Assembly (NCBI GenBank): GCA_002365735.1
Contig: DEZY01000079.1
Location: 1-11,614, forward strand
Length of the DNA: 11,614 bases
Source of the DNA: Actinobacteria bacterium UBA3120
GTDB lineage: Bacteria > Actinomycetota > Actinomycetes > S36-B12
Reading direction: 5' to 3'
Part shown: piece by piece, positions 1-7,507 of the stretch
How the letters are laid out: each line of letters starts with the position of its first letter
Numbering within the stretch: the first letter of the stretch is position 1
Made by a program: the position numbers and the translations under genes
Notes under the pieces: model-generated
What the model was told of the DNA's origin: nothing
Databases searched by the model: none
What the model saw: the letters and a program-made list of their open reading frames with translations, nothing else

Positions 1-1335
1 GGTGGTGGCAAGGCGCAGATCGTTCCGATGGAAGACATCAATCTTCATTTCACGGGGGATTTTGGCGCCATTGGACTTGCAAACAACCTGTTGTCGGCCT
101 TGATCGACAACCACATCCACCACGGCAATTCCCTCGACATTGATGTTCGACGCATCACCTGGAAGCGCGTTGTTGACATGAATGACAGAGCACTTCGCGA
201 CATCACAGTGGCTCTGGGTGGACCGGGTAACGGATTCCCTCGCTCTGACGGTTTCGACATCGTGGTCGCCTCCGAAATCATGGCAATTTTCTGTTTGGCA
301 ACTGACCTTGAGGATCTCAAGGCGCGCATGGGCAATATCGTGATCGGCTACACCCGAGATCGTCGTCCGGTCACCGCTCGTGAACTCAATGCAGAAGGCG
401 CAATGACCGTGCTACTAAAAGACGCCCTCGCACCTAATCTTGTTCAAACCCTTGAAAACACTCCAGCCTTTGTTCATGGTGGTCCATTTGCCAATATTGC
501 CCACGGCTGCAACAGCGTGATCGCAACCACCGCTGCAATGAAACTCGCCGACTACGTAGTCACCGAAGCCGGATTTGGAGCCGACCTTGGTGCCGAAAAG
601 TTCATTGACATTAAGTGCCGCAAGTCGGGCTTGCGCCCTTCAGTCGTTGTGATCGTCGCAACTGTGCGCGCCCTCAAGTACCACGGAGGGTCCGATAGCG
701 GCACCGATGAAGACCTTGAGGCGCTCTCCACCGGCCTGGTGAATCTGGAACGGCATATCAGCAACGTGCGAGAAGTTTATGGCTTGCCCGCGATCGTCTC
801 AATAAATAGATTCACGACCGACACCTCTGCTGAAATTCAATTACTCACAGACCGGGTTAAAGCACTGGGTGCCGAGGTGGTCCTTGCCGACCACTGGGCA
901 CAAGGGGGCGCTGGTGCGGCCGAACTCGCAGAGAGGGTCGTAGCCGCATGTGAAACGCCCTCGGAGATGACTTTCGTCTATGAGGACCAGCTACCGCTCT
1001 TTGCTAAAATAGAGGCAATTGCGCAGAAGGTGTATGGCGCCTCAGAAGTGACCGCAGACAAAAAGATCCGAACCCAGATTAAAGAGCTGGAAACTGCCGG
1101 GTACGGCCACTTCCCCGTGTGTGTCGCGAAGACCCAATATTCCTTCTCGACCGATCCCGCGCTGCGTGGCGCCCCCAGCCACCACAGCATCAATATTCGC
1201 GAAGTACGACTTGCTGCCGGAGCGGAGTTCATTGTTATGGTATGCGGAGACGTAATGACCATGCCCGGACTACCAAAGGTGCCATCTAGTGAAAAAATCA
1301 ATGTCGTCAATAACGCGGTTGTTGGGCTGTTTTAA
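1..1335 (+). CDS. fhs: Formate-tetrahydrofolate ligase, C-terminal ~444 residues (5' end outside window)
   Basis: This cytosolic enzyme joins formate to tetrahydrofolate with ATP to give 10-formyl-THF, and can run in reverse to release formate and make ATP. The frame is open from base 1, and the first codons already read [20 protein letters not shown], the first family signature, so the gene begins upstream and the Met at base 28 is internal. The second signature, [12 protein letters not shown], lies near bases 655-687. The protein ends in VVGLF, as family members usually do. Family members are about 550-560 residues, so roughly 110 N-terminal residues, including the ATP-binding P-loop, are missing from view. 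It is the first visible gene of a tightly packed cluster: its TAA is directly followed by the GTG of fdhD. The link to formate dehydrogenase implies that formate is the shared intermediate. No frameshift or missing motif is seen in the visible part. Confidence 0.97.
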   Translation, partial: GGGKAQIVPMEDINLHFTGDFGAIGLANNLLSALIDNHIHHGNSLDIDVRRITWKRVVDMNDRALRDITVALGGPGNGFPRSDGFDIVVASEIMAIFCLATDLEDLKARMGNIVIGYTRDRRPVTARELNAEGAMTVLLKDALAPNLVQTLENTPAFVHGGPFANIAHGCNSVIATTAAMKLADYVVTEAGFGADLGAEKFIDIKCRKSGLRPSVVVIVATVRALKYHGGSDSGTDEDLEALSTGLVNLERHISNVREVYGLPAIVSINRFTTDTSAEIQLLTDRVKALGAEVVLADHWAQGGAGAAELAERVVAACETPSEMTFVYEDQLPLFAKIEAIAQKVYGASEVTADKKIRTQIKELETAGYGHFPVCVAKTQYSFSTDPALRGAPSHHSINIREVRLAAGAEFIVMVCGDVMTMPGLPKVPSSEKINVVNNAVVGLF

Positions 1336-2166
1336 GTGAGCGTTTCCACGCAATCACGTTCAACTGTGCGGTTTCGATCCGGAGCCGGCGGAATTCACGT
1401 TGACCGAATTGCTGTGGAGGCTCCATTAACCTTGATTCTCGATGGTGAAGTAGTCGTTACCACCATGCGCACTCCCGGCAATGACATCGAGATGATCTGC
1501 GGATGGCTCATTAATGAGTCTGACGTTTTCGAGCCGGGCGATATCGCAACGATCAAGGAATTCACGGGTCGAGCGGAGGAAGCGGAGTCGGTCAGTAAGG
1601 AACTGGAAGAAATCGACACTGTCCTTGCGACATTAGCCCCAGGAGTTGAGGGGCCCAAGCCAAAGTCGTTTATGACGACCAGTGCGTGTGGTGTATGCAG
1701 CTCGGACCTACTCGCTGCCTTTGCCGGACCCAAAGCCGCATTGGCCTCGCCGGGCTGGATCATGGATGCACACTTGTGTGGGTCCATGATCGACGAGATG
1801 CGTCGGCACCAAAAAATGTTTGATAAGACCGGATCACTGCACGCGGCCGCGATCTTTACCCAAGCTGGAGAGGTATTGCACGTACGCGAAGACGTCGGCC
1901 GGCACAATGCGGTCGATAAGGTCGTCGGCAAGGCATACCTCGACGGGATCTTTCCACTCACCAACCATGTACTCGCTGTCAGCGGCCGGGTTTCCTACGA
2001 AATTGTCCATAAGGCTCTGACCGCGTCCGTGGCGGCAATTGTGGCAGTCTCCGGGCCAACTACCCTTGCGGTAGACCTAGCACGCGAACATGACTTGGTG
2101 CTCATTGGTTTTACCCGTGACGGCGGATTCAATATCTATTCGGGAGCGGAAAAGGTGGTCATATGA
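1336..2166 (+). CDS. fdhD: FdhD, sulfurtransferase needed for formate dehydrogenase activity
   Basis: FdhD (FdsC in the fds nomenclature) passes sulfur from a cysteine desulfurase to the molybdenum cofactor of formate dehydrogenase, so it activates FdsA encoded downstream. The 276-residue protein has the family's sulfur-carrying CxxC pair in TTSACGVCSSD (C118 and C121). It also has REDVGRHNAVDKVVG (about residues 184-198), SGRVSYEIVHKA (216-227) and GFNIYSG (264-270), all typical of the cofactor-binding fold. The start is a GTG immediately after the fhs stop. No Shine-Dalgarno sequence is obvious and the next ATG lies too far in, so translation is probably coupled to fhs. Its stop overlaps the next start in ATGA. 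Length is normal for the family. The position directly before the dehydrogenase genes fits its dedicated role as maturation factor. Confidence 0.95.
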   Translation: MSVSTQSRSTVRFRSGAGGIHVDRIAVEAPLTLILDGEVVVTTMRTPGNDIEMICGWLINESDVFEPGDIATIKEFTGRAEEAESVSKELEEIDTVLATLAPGVEGPKPKSFMTTSACGVCSSDLLAAFAGPKAALASPGWIMDAHLCGSMIDEMRRHQKMFDKTGSLHAAAIFTQAGEVLHVREDVGRHNAVDKVVGKAYLDGIFPLTNHVLAVSGRVSYEIVHKALTASVAAIVAVSGPTTLAVDLAREHDLVLIGFTRDGGFNIYSGAEKVVI

Positions 2167-2615
2167 GCACACGCCAGTGGGAGCCGATTGAGGCCAATGC
2201 TCTGGTTGTCTCTTGTGTGATACCAGGCAATCCCCTAGTTGCCTTGCAGTCTCTACAGTCCCAATACGGATTCGTGCATCCAGAAGCATTTGATCTTGTC
2301 GCCCAAGCTTTCAATATCTCTCGAGCCGAAGTTTTTGGAATCGTGACCTACTACTCCGACCTGCGAACCGAACTCATTAACGGCACCCAGGTGCGCGTAT
2401 GCATGGGTGAGGCGTGCCAAGCTGTTGGAGCTCGGGCCCTGGCCGGGGAACTGGAGCATTTCGAGTCGAATCATTCGGAAACGCAGATGCATGTGTCCGA
2501 AGTCTTCTGCATGGGAAATTGCGCATTAGGCCCAACTGCCGTGGTGGGTGCGACTTTGGTGGGATTGGCCAACGTTGATGCCATTGCCGCACTTCTCCAT
2601 GAGGCTCAATCATGA
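2163..2615 (+). CDS. fdsG: Formate dehydrogenase gamma subunit, NuoE-like [2Fe-2S] protein
   Basis: This is the 150-residue small electron-transfer subunit of the soluble NAD-dependent molybdenum formate dehydrogenase, homologous to complex I NuoE. It has a helical N-terminal part followed by a thioredoxin-like domain. The four expected [2Fe-2S] ligands are visible as C80-x4-C85 (CMGEAC) and C116-x3-C120 (CMGNC). The motif FGIVTYYSDL (about residues 58-67) is typical of NuoE/FdsG/HoxE proteins. The gene overlaps fdhD by ATGA and fdsB by ATGA, so coupled translation is likely. NuoE of complex I would give the same motifs. The neighbours (fdhD, a Mo-binding large subunit, fdsD) make the formate dehydrogenase assignment firm. 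Confidence 0.95.
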   Translation: MSTRQWEPIEANALVVSCVIPGNPLVALQSLQSQYGFVHPEAFDLVAQAFNISRAEVFGIVTYYSDLRTELINGTQVRVCMGEACQAVGARALAGELEHFESNHSETQMHVSEVFCMGNCALGPTAVVGATLVGLANVDAIAALLHEAQS

Positions 2616-4144
2616 AAATCTATGTCCCTGCAGATAGCTCAGCGAAGTCGGTCGGATCGAACTCGGTGGCCCGAATTCTCGGCGCAGCATTACCGCAGGC
2701 CCACATGGTCCGTAATGGCAGTCGCGGCATGTACTGGCTTGAGCCACTTGTTGAGGTGGAGACCGACCAAGGACGCGTGGCCTACGGACCAATCTACGCG
2801 GCGGATGCCGAATCACTCGCTGTAGCCCTGAATGGAAATGGGGATCATCCTAAATTCCTCGGTGTTACTTCGCAATTGCCATGGATCCGGGAGCAGACCC
2901 GACTCACTTTCGAACGCGTGGGAATCATTGACCCACTGGACCCGGTGGACTTTCAAGCCCACGGTGGCCTTGCCGGGCTGCGGCAGGCGCTCGCCGTAAC
3001 TTCCGAATCAATCATCAACGAAGTGATGACTTCAGGGCTTCGAGGGCGAGGTGGCGCCGGTTTCCCCGCTGCGATCAAATGGCGCACCGTGGCGCACGCC
3101 CAGTCTGACGTTAAGTACATCTGCATTAACGCTGACGAGGGCGACAGCGGGACGTTCGCAGATCGCGTGTTGATGGAAGGCGACCCCTTCACGTTGATCG
3201 AAGGTATGGCCATTTCAGCAATCGCCACTGGAGCAACACACGGCTACATCTATATTCGATCTGAATACCCCGATGCCATCGCGGTAATGAATGCGGCACT
3301 CGACATCGCCCGTGAGCACGATTGGATTGGGCCATCGATTCTTGGTTCCCACCACGCATTTGAGATCCAGGTACGAGTCGGCGCCGGGTCCTATGTGTGC
3401 GGCGAAGAGACAGCCATGCTCGAAAGCCTAGAAGGCAAGCGAGGAATGGTGCGCCCCAAACCACCGATCCCGGCACTTTCTGGCCTGTTTGGCAAACCGA
3501 CGGTGATTAATAACGTCATGACGATCGCCGCCGTGCCCTACATTTTGGCTCACGGTGGCGACTCCTATGCCGCAATTGGGACCGAGAAGTCCACCGGGAC
3601 GAGCGTCTATCAGCTCGCCGGCAATATTGCCCAAGGTGGCATCGTGGAGTTGGGTTTCGGGGTATCCCTGCGCCACTTGGTGGAACATTTTGGCGCAGGG
3701 ACCCGCAGCGGTGCACCCTTGCGGGCAGTTCAGGTCGGCGGGCCACTAGGTGCCTATCTCAGCGCTGAGCAGCTCGACGTGGCAATGGACTACGAGTCAT
3801 TAACCGCCATTGATGCGATGCTCGGTCATGGCGGCATTGTCGTCTTCGACGAAACGGTAAACATGGCCCAACAGGCGCGATTCGCCATGGAATTTTGTGC
3901 TGAGGAGTCCTGCGGTAAGTGCACGCCCTGCCGGATTGGATCCACTCGTGGGGTCGAGGTGATCGACCTCATAATTCGTGGTCAGGATCCGGATAACAAC
4001 CGTGAACTGCTCGTGGATCTATGCGAGGTAATGACCGACGGATCCCTATGCGCTATGGGAGGATTAACCCCAATGCCGGTACTCAGTGCACTCAACAAGT
4101 TCCCCGAGGACTTTGGATTGACTCGAGAGAGGACACAGAAATGA
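2612..4144 (+). CDS. fdsB: Formate dehydrogenase beta subunit, NuoF-like NAD/FMN/[4Fe-4S] diaphorase
   Basis: FdsB is the NAD-reducing subunit: electrons from formate reach FMN and then NAD+. The 510-residue protein starts with an ~85-residue thioredoxin-like domain without cluster cysteines (VRNGSRGMYWLEPLVEVE, residues 33-50). This domain is characteristic of FdsB rather than of plain NuoF. The FMN-binding loop GLRGRGGAGFP spans residues 142-152, and the NAD-site motif NADEGDSGTF spans 173-182. CGEETAMLESLEG follows at 263-275. The [4Fe-4S] ligands are C434, C437 and C440 in ESCGKCTPCR, with C480 in SLCAMGG. Length and motifs are complete. The start overlaps fdsG and the stop overlaps fdsA, both as ATGA. 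Confidence 0.96.
   Translation: MKIYVPADSSAKSVGSNSVARILGAALPQAHMVRNGSRGMYWLEPLVEVETDQGRVAYGPIYAADAESLAVALNGNGDHPKFLGVTSQLPWIREQTRLTFERVGIIDPLDPVDFQAHGGLAGLRQALAVTSESIINEVMTSGLRGRGGAGFPAAIKWRTVAHAQSDVKYICINADEGDSGTFADRVLMEGDPFTLIEGMAISAIATGATHGYIYIRSEYPDAIAVMNAALDIAREHDWIGPSILGSHHAFEIQVRVGAGSYVCGEETAMLESLEGKRGMVRPKPPIPALSGLFGKPTVINNVMTIAAVPYILAHGGDSYAAIGTEKSTGTSVYQLAGNIAQGGIVELGFGVSLRHLVEHFGAGTRSGAPLRAVQVGGPLGAYLSAEQLDVAMDYESLTAIDAMLGHGGIVVFDETVNMAQQARFAMEFCAEESCGKCTPCRIGSTRGVEVIDLIIRGQDPDNNRELLVDLCEVMTDGSLCAMGGLTPMPVLSALNKFPEDFGLTRERTQK
4125..4133 (+). promoter_or_regulatory. Ribosome binding site for fdsA
   Basis: The purine run GAGAGAGGA contains GAGG and ends 7 bases before the ATG at 4141. 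It lies inside the end of fdsB and supports 4141 as the fdsA start. The same frame is open upstream to 4021, but that stretch only overprints fdsB. Confidence 0.6.
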
Positions 4145-6918
4145 CGTTAATGCATGATCGGGACCTCGGTACTCCAGAACGGGTGTCAACGGATCTGCTC
4201 ACCCTAGAAATTGATGGTCAGACCGTTGAGGTTCCGGTCGGTACATCGGTAATGCGAGCCGCCGCTCTCATGGGCAATGATATCCCAAAATTATGTGCGA
4301 CCGACAGCCTCGAACCATTCGGCTCTTGCCGACTCTGCGTTGTTGAAATCGACGGACGCAAAGGCACTCCCGCTTCGTGCACGACACCGTGTGAAAATGA
4401 TATGAAAGTCTCCACCCAGAGTCCGAAAGTGTCCAAGATTCGCACAGGCGTCATGGAACTTTATATCTCTGACCACCCCCTGGACTGCCTCACCTGCCCA
4501 GCCAACGGTGACTGTGAACTACAAGACATGGCCGGGATCGTTGGCCTGCGGGACGTACGTTACGGATATGAAGGCGCAAACCACCTCGACGGATTGACCG
4601 ATGACTCGAATCCGTATTTTTCTTTCGATGACAGCAAATGCATTGCTTGTAGCCGATGCGTGCGTGCCTGCGAAGAAGTACAAGGAACCTTCGCTCTCAC
4701 AATCTCCGGTCGAGGGTTCGGATCTCGAGTAAGTGCCGGAGCCGGCCAGTCATTTTTGGAAAGTGATTGTGTTTCCTGCGGGGCATGCGTACAAGCCTGT
4801 CCCACATCCACCTTGCAGGAAAAGTCTGTCATTGAAATCGGACTCCCAACGCGGTCCGTTAAAACGACCTGTGCCTACTGTGGTGTTGGTTGCTCCTTCA
4901 CCGCTGAGCTGCGCGGGAATGAACTCATTCGAATGGTGCCCGACAAAAAAGGTGGGGCGAATGAGGGCCACTCGTGTGTCAAAGGCCGATTCGCTTTTGG
5001 ATACGCAACCCATGAAGACCGCGTCACCCAACCCTTGATTCGGGACTCAATAGATGAACCATGGCGCGAGACATCATGGGATGAAGCCATCGCCTTTGCC
5101 GCCCGCAGATTACGTGAGACACAGGCAACCTACGGTATCGACTCAATTGGTGGAATAACCTCTTCACGTTGCACCAACGAGGAGGTCTACGTTGTACAAA
5201 AATTGATCCGCACGGCATTTGGAAATAACAACGTAGATACCTGCGCTCGGGTGTGCCACTCACCGACCGGCTACGGACTCAAACAGACTTTTGGTGCATC
5301 TGCGGGCACTCAAGATTTCGCATCTGTTGCATCCGCTGACGTAATCATGGTGATCGGCGCCAACCCCACGGACGCACATCCGGTATTCGCTTCGCGCATG
5401 AAGCGTCGTCTGCGCGAAGGGGCCGGCCTGATCGTTGTCGATCCCCGAAAAACCGCGCTGGTTCGCTCTCCACATGTTGAGGCAGACTTCCATCTTCCTT
5501 TACTCCCTGGTACCAACGTGGCAATGATGAACGCAATGGGCCACGTGGTGGTCACAGAAGGGCTGGTGGACCGCGCGTTCGTCGCAGACCGGTGCGACCC
5601 CGCATCTTTCTCGGCGTGGGAAAAGTTCATCTCACTTCCGGAAAATAGTCCCGAGACCATGGGTTCTGAGACCGGCGTGAGCGCACTTGAGATCCGAGCC
5701 GCGGCACGCGCCTACGCCAATGCAGCAAATGGCGCTATCTACTACGGACTCGGTGTCACCGAACACAGTCAAGGGTCAACTATGGTGATGGCAATGGCCA
5801 ATCTCGCTATGGCCACCGGAAATATCGGTCGTCCCGGCGTGGGCATTAACCCGCTTCGCGGTCAAAACAATGTGCAGGGCTCCTGTGACATGGGCTCGTT
5901 CCCACATGAATTTCCCGGCTACCGCCACGTATCCGATGACACTGTGCGGGAATCATTTGAATCGCTTTGGGGCGCTCCTTTGCGCTCCGATCCTGGCATG
6001 CGTATTCCTAACATGCTCGATGCCGCTACTGCGGGCGAATTCAAAGGCATTTACATTCAAGGTGAAGATATTGCGCAATCAGATCCCAACACCGAGCATG
6101 TAATGGCGGCCCTTCGAGCAATGGATGTCGTGATTGTCCAAGATCTATTCCTCAACGAGACCGCCGCATTCGCACACGTTTTCCTACCAGGGACATCATT
6201 CCTAGAAAAGGACGGAACCTTCACGAATGCTGAACGTCGAATTAATCGCGTTCGGCCCGTGATGCCTTCTGCAACTGGAATGAGCGAGTGGGGTGTCACT
6301 GCAGCCCTTGCTCAGGCTTTGGGCTATGACATGCACTACGACGAGGCCAGTGAAATCATGGACGAAATCGCGTCAATCACACCTACTTTTTCCGGCGTCT
6401 CGTTCTCGCTCCTTGACGAAGTGGGCAGCGTGCAATGGCCGTGCAATGAGGAGAATCCACTGGGAACACCCACACTGCATAAGGACAGATTTGTCCGCGG
6501 TGACGGGCAGTTCATCACGACCCCGTACGTCCCCACCGATGAACGGACTACCCGCAAGTTTCCCCTGCTGCTCACCACTGGCCGCGTTTTGAGTCAATAC
6601 AATGTGGGCGCGCAAACACGCAGAACCGCCAACTCGATCTGGCACCAGGCCGACATTTTGGATATGCATGAAGCAGATGCCTCAACCCGCGGAATTACCG
6701 ATGGCGACTGGGTGCTGGTCACCAGCCGCGTAGGTGAAACGCGCTTAAAAGTTAGTGTGAGCAATACGACTCCCGCTGGTGTGGTCTACACCACTTTCCA
6801 TCATCCGGTCAGTGGCACAAACGTCATCACAACGGATAATTCTGATTGGGCAACCAATTGCCCCGAGTACAAGGTGACCGCTGTGCAGATACGCCCATCT
6901 GTCATGGCGGGTGACTAA
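4141..6918 (+). CDS. fdsA: Formate dehydrogenase alpha subunit, molybdenum (bis-MGD) catalytic subunit
   Basis: This is the catalytic subunit, oxidising formate to CO2 and passing electrons through several Fe-S clusters to FdsG/FdsB. The 925-residue protein has in order: a plant-type [2Fe-2S] domain (C52, C63, C66, C80); a NuoG-like His-Cys cluster (H112, C116, C119, C125); two [4Fe-4S] ferredoxin motifs (C167/170/173/177 and C210/213/216/220); and the molybdoenzyme [4Fe-4S] (C244, C247, C251, C279) followed by VKGR. The Mo-site pair C372-H373 is in RVCHSPTGYG. NPLRGQNNVQGSCDMG (about 570-585) is typical of formate dehydrogenases. A dinucleotide-binding domain runs from about residue 800 (LLTTGRVLSQYN). 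The Mo ligand is Cys (codon TGC at 5254-5256), not selenocysteine. No twin-arginine signal is present, so it is cytosolic. The start at 4141 overlaps the fdsB stop as ATGA and has an SD. Complex I NuoG is excluded by the Cys-His active site and the neighbours. Confidence 0.97.
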   Translation: MTLMHDRDLGTPERVSTDLLTLEIDGQTVEVPVGTSVMRAAALMGNDIPKLCATDSLEPFGSCRLCVVEIDGRKGTPASCTTPCENDMKVSTQSPKVSKIRTGVMELYISDHPLDCLTCPANGDCELQDMAGIVGLRDVRYGYEGANHLDGLTDDSNPYFSFDDSKCIACSRCVRACEEVQGTFALTISGRGFGSRVSAGAGQSFLESDCVSCGACVQACPTSTLQEKSVIEIGLPTRSVKTTCAYCGVGCSFTAELRGNELIRMVPDKKGGANEGHSCVKGRFAFGYATHEDRVTQPLIRDSIDEPWRETSWDEAIAFAARRLRETQATYGIDSIGGITSSRCTNEEVYVVQKLIRTAFGNNNVDTCARVCHSPTGYGLKQTFGASAGTQDFASVASADVIMVIGANPTDAHPVFASRMKRRLREGAGLIVVDPRKTALVRSPHVEADFHLPLLPGTNVAMMNAMGHVVVTEGLVDRAFVADRCDPASFSAWEKFISLPENSPETMGSETGVSALEIRAAARAYANAANGAIYYGLGVTEHSQGSTMVMAMANLAMATGNIGRPGVGINPLRGQNNVQGSCDMGSFPHEFPGYRHVSDDTVRESFESLWGAPLRSDPGMRIPNMLDAATAGEFKGIYIQGEDIAQSDPNTEHVMAALRAMDVVIVQDLFLNETAAFAHVFLPGTSFLEKDGTFTNAERRINRVRPVMPSATGMSEWGVTAALAQALGYDMHYDEASEIMDEIASITPTFSGVSFSLLDEVGSVQWPCNEENPLGTPTLHKDRFVRGDGQFITTPYVPTDERTTRKFPLLLTTGRVLSQYNVGAQTRRTANSIWHQADILDMHEADASTRGITDGDWVLVTSRVGETRLKVSVSNTTPAGVVYTTFHHPVSGTNVITTDNSDWATNCPEYKVTAVQIRPSVMAGD

Positions 6919-7139
6919 TGCAGCAGAACCGGCTCCCCATAATGCTGGATCAAATCGCCAGAAACATTCCGAACACCACTGACCCGATTCTGGCCAGTGC
7001 CACACACGTAAGGACGGTCTGGACCCCCCACATGATTGATCAAGCGCTCACCTTGTCCCAAGCAGAGCCGGAAATCTTCACCGAGGCGGCGCTACAAATC
7101 CTGGCCCAACTAGCACCGACGGTAGGTACACATGACTGA
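6918..7139 (+). CDS. fdsD: Formate dehydrogenase delta subunit (FdsD family)
   Basis: This 73-residue protein matches the small FdsD family, found at the end of fds operons and needed for full activity or assembly of the molybdenum formate dehydrogenase. The recognisable part is DQIARNIP (residues 11-18) followed by ATHVRTVWTPHM (28-39). These correspond to the family pattern of an N-terminal 'NQIA' helix and an 'HIRxFWxPRM' motif. No metal ligands or membrane segments are seen. The start overlaps the fdsA stop in TAATG, and the stop lies 8 bases inside the next gene. It is more diverged than the other subunits, and the assignment rests on this short motif plus its position. Confidence 0.82.
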   Translation: MQQNRLPIMLDQIARNIPNTTDPILASATHVRTVWTPHMIDQALTLSQAEPEIFTEAALQILAQLAPTVGTHD

Positions 7140-7434
7140 AATCCAGATAACAAAATGGCGTGACGTCCCCTCAATGATTGTTGCCAAAGACGGAGAGGAC
7201 CAGGTCAAGATCTCGCTTCCGGCACGGTTTCAGGAAGCAATTGACGAGGCGGCCATGCGCTTGGGTGAAGCCGACGCGGACGCTTACATGGACGGATGGA
7301 CGCGGGATTCCTGGGAAACTGTGGCAGGATCGGCTACTAGCGCCGCTGAGGCCTTAGCGGCCGAACTGGAAACCAAGTGGACTCCAGCGGCACTGGCAGC
7401 ACTCCTAGACTCTTATGGGGCTGCACAGCAATAG
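7132..7434 (+). CDS. Small 'virulence factor' domain-like protein, function unknown
   Basis: The protein has 100 residues. The N-terminal half, ITKWRDVPSMIVAK (residues 6-19), then VKISLPARFQEAIDEAAMRL (25-44) and DAYMDGW (50-56), resembles the bacterial domain family annotated simply as 'virulence factor' (PF13769, recognised from memory). As I recall, genes of that family often sit near folate-dependent or methyl-transfer genes rather than true virulence genes. The second half is Ala- and Glu-rich and probably helical. There are no cysteines, signal peptide or membrane segment, so it is likely cytosolic. It overlaps fdsD by 8 bases, so it is co-translated with the formate dehydrogenase genes, and a methyltransferase gene follows. 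A role in one-carbon metabolism is an inference from position only. The biochemical role is not known to me. Confidence 0.7.
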   Translation: MTEIQITKWRDVPSMIVAKDGEDQVKISLPARFQEAIDEAAMRLGEADADAYMDGWTRDSWETVAGSATSAAEALAAELETKWTPAALAALLDSYGAAQQ

Positions 7435-7494
7435 GCCGAAGGCCCTCCTGGAATTTCTCGGTTCACGTACACGCTGTGGCCGGTAAACAATTTC

Positions 7495-7503
7495 AAGGAG
7501 AGG
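7495..7503 (+). promoter_or_regulatory. Strong ribosome binding site of the homocysteine methyltransferase
   Basis: AAGGAGAGG with core AAGGAG (7495-7500), 7 bases before the ATG at 7508, is the clearest Shine-Dalgarno sequence in the window. It fixes the start of the methyltransferase and shows that this gene is translated independently, unlike the coupled genes upstream. The rest of the 73-base gap (7435-7507) holds only a 4-bp GGCC hairpin at its beginning and no convincing promoter. Confidence 0.8.
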
Positions 7504-7507
7504 CACC

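Noticed and set aside
1395..1964. 189-residue open frame antisense to fdhD
   Set aside because: It resembles no protein I recognise and sits entirely opposite a gene with clear family motifs, so it is a shadow of coding bias.
4021..4140. 40-residue N-terminal extension of fdsA in the open frame
   Set aside because: It lies fully inside fdsB in another frame and has no resemblance to FdsA N-termini. The ATG at 4141 has an SD and an ATGA overlap like the other genes.
5254..5256. Selenocysteine at the formate dehydrogenase active site
   Set aside because: The codon is TGC (Cys), not TGA, so no recoding is needed.
2163..6918. Complex I nuoE-nuoF-nuoG fragment
   Set aside because: The large subunit has a Mo-site Cys-His and formate dehydrogenase motifs. 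fdhD and fdsD flank it, FdsB has the Fds-type N-terminal domain, and no other nuo genes are present.
7434..7444. GGCC-GAA-GGCC hairpin after the small protein gene as a terminator
   Set aside because: The stem is only 4 bp with a 3-base loop and no T-tract follows, so it is too weak to call.
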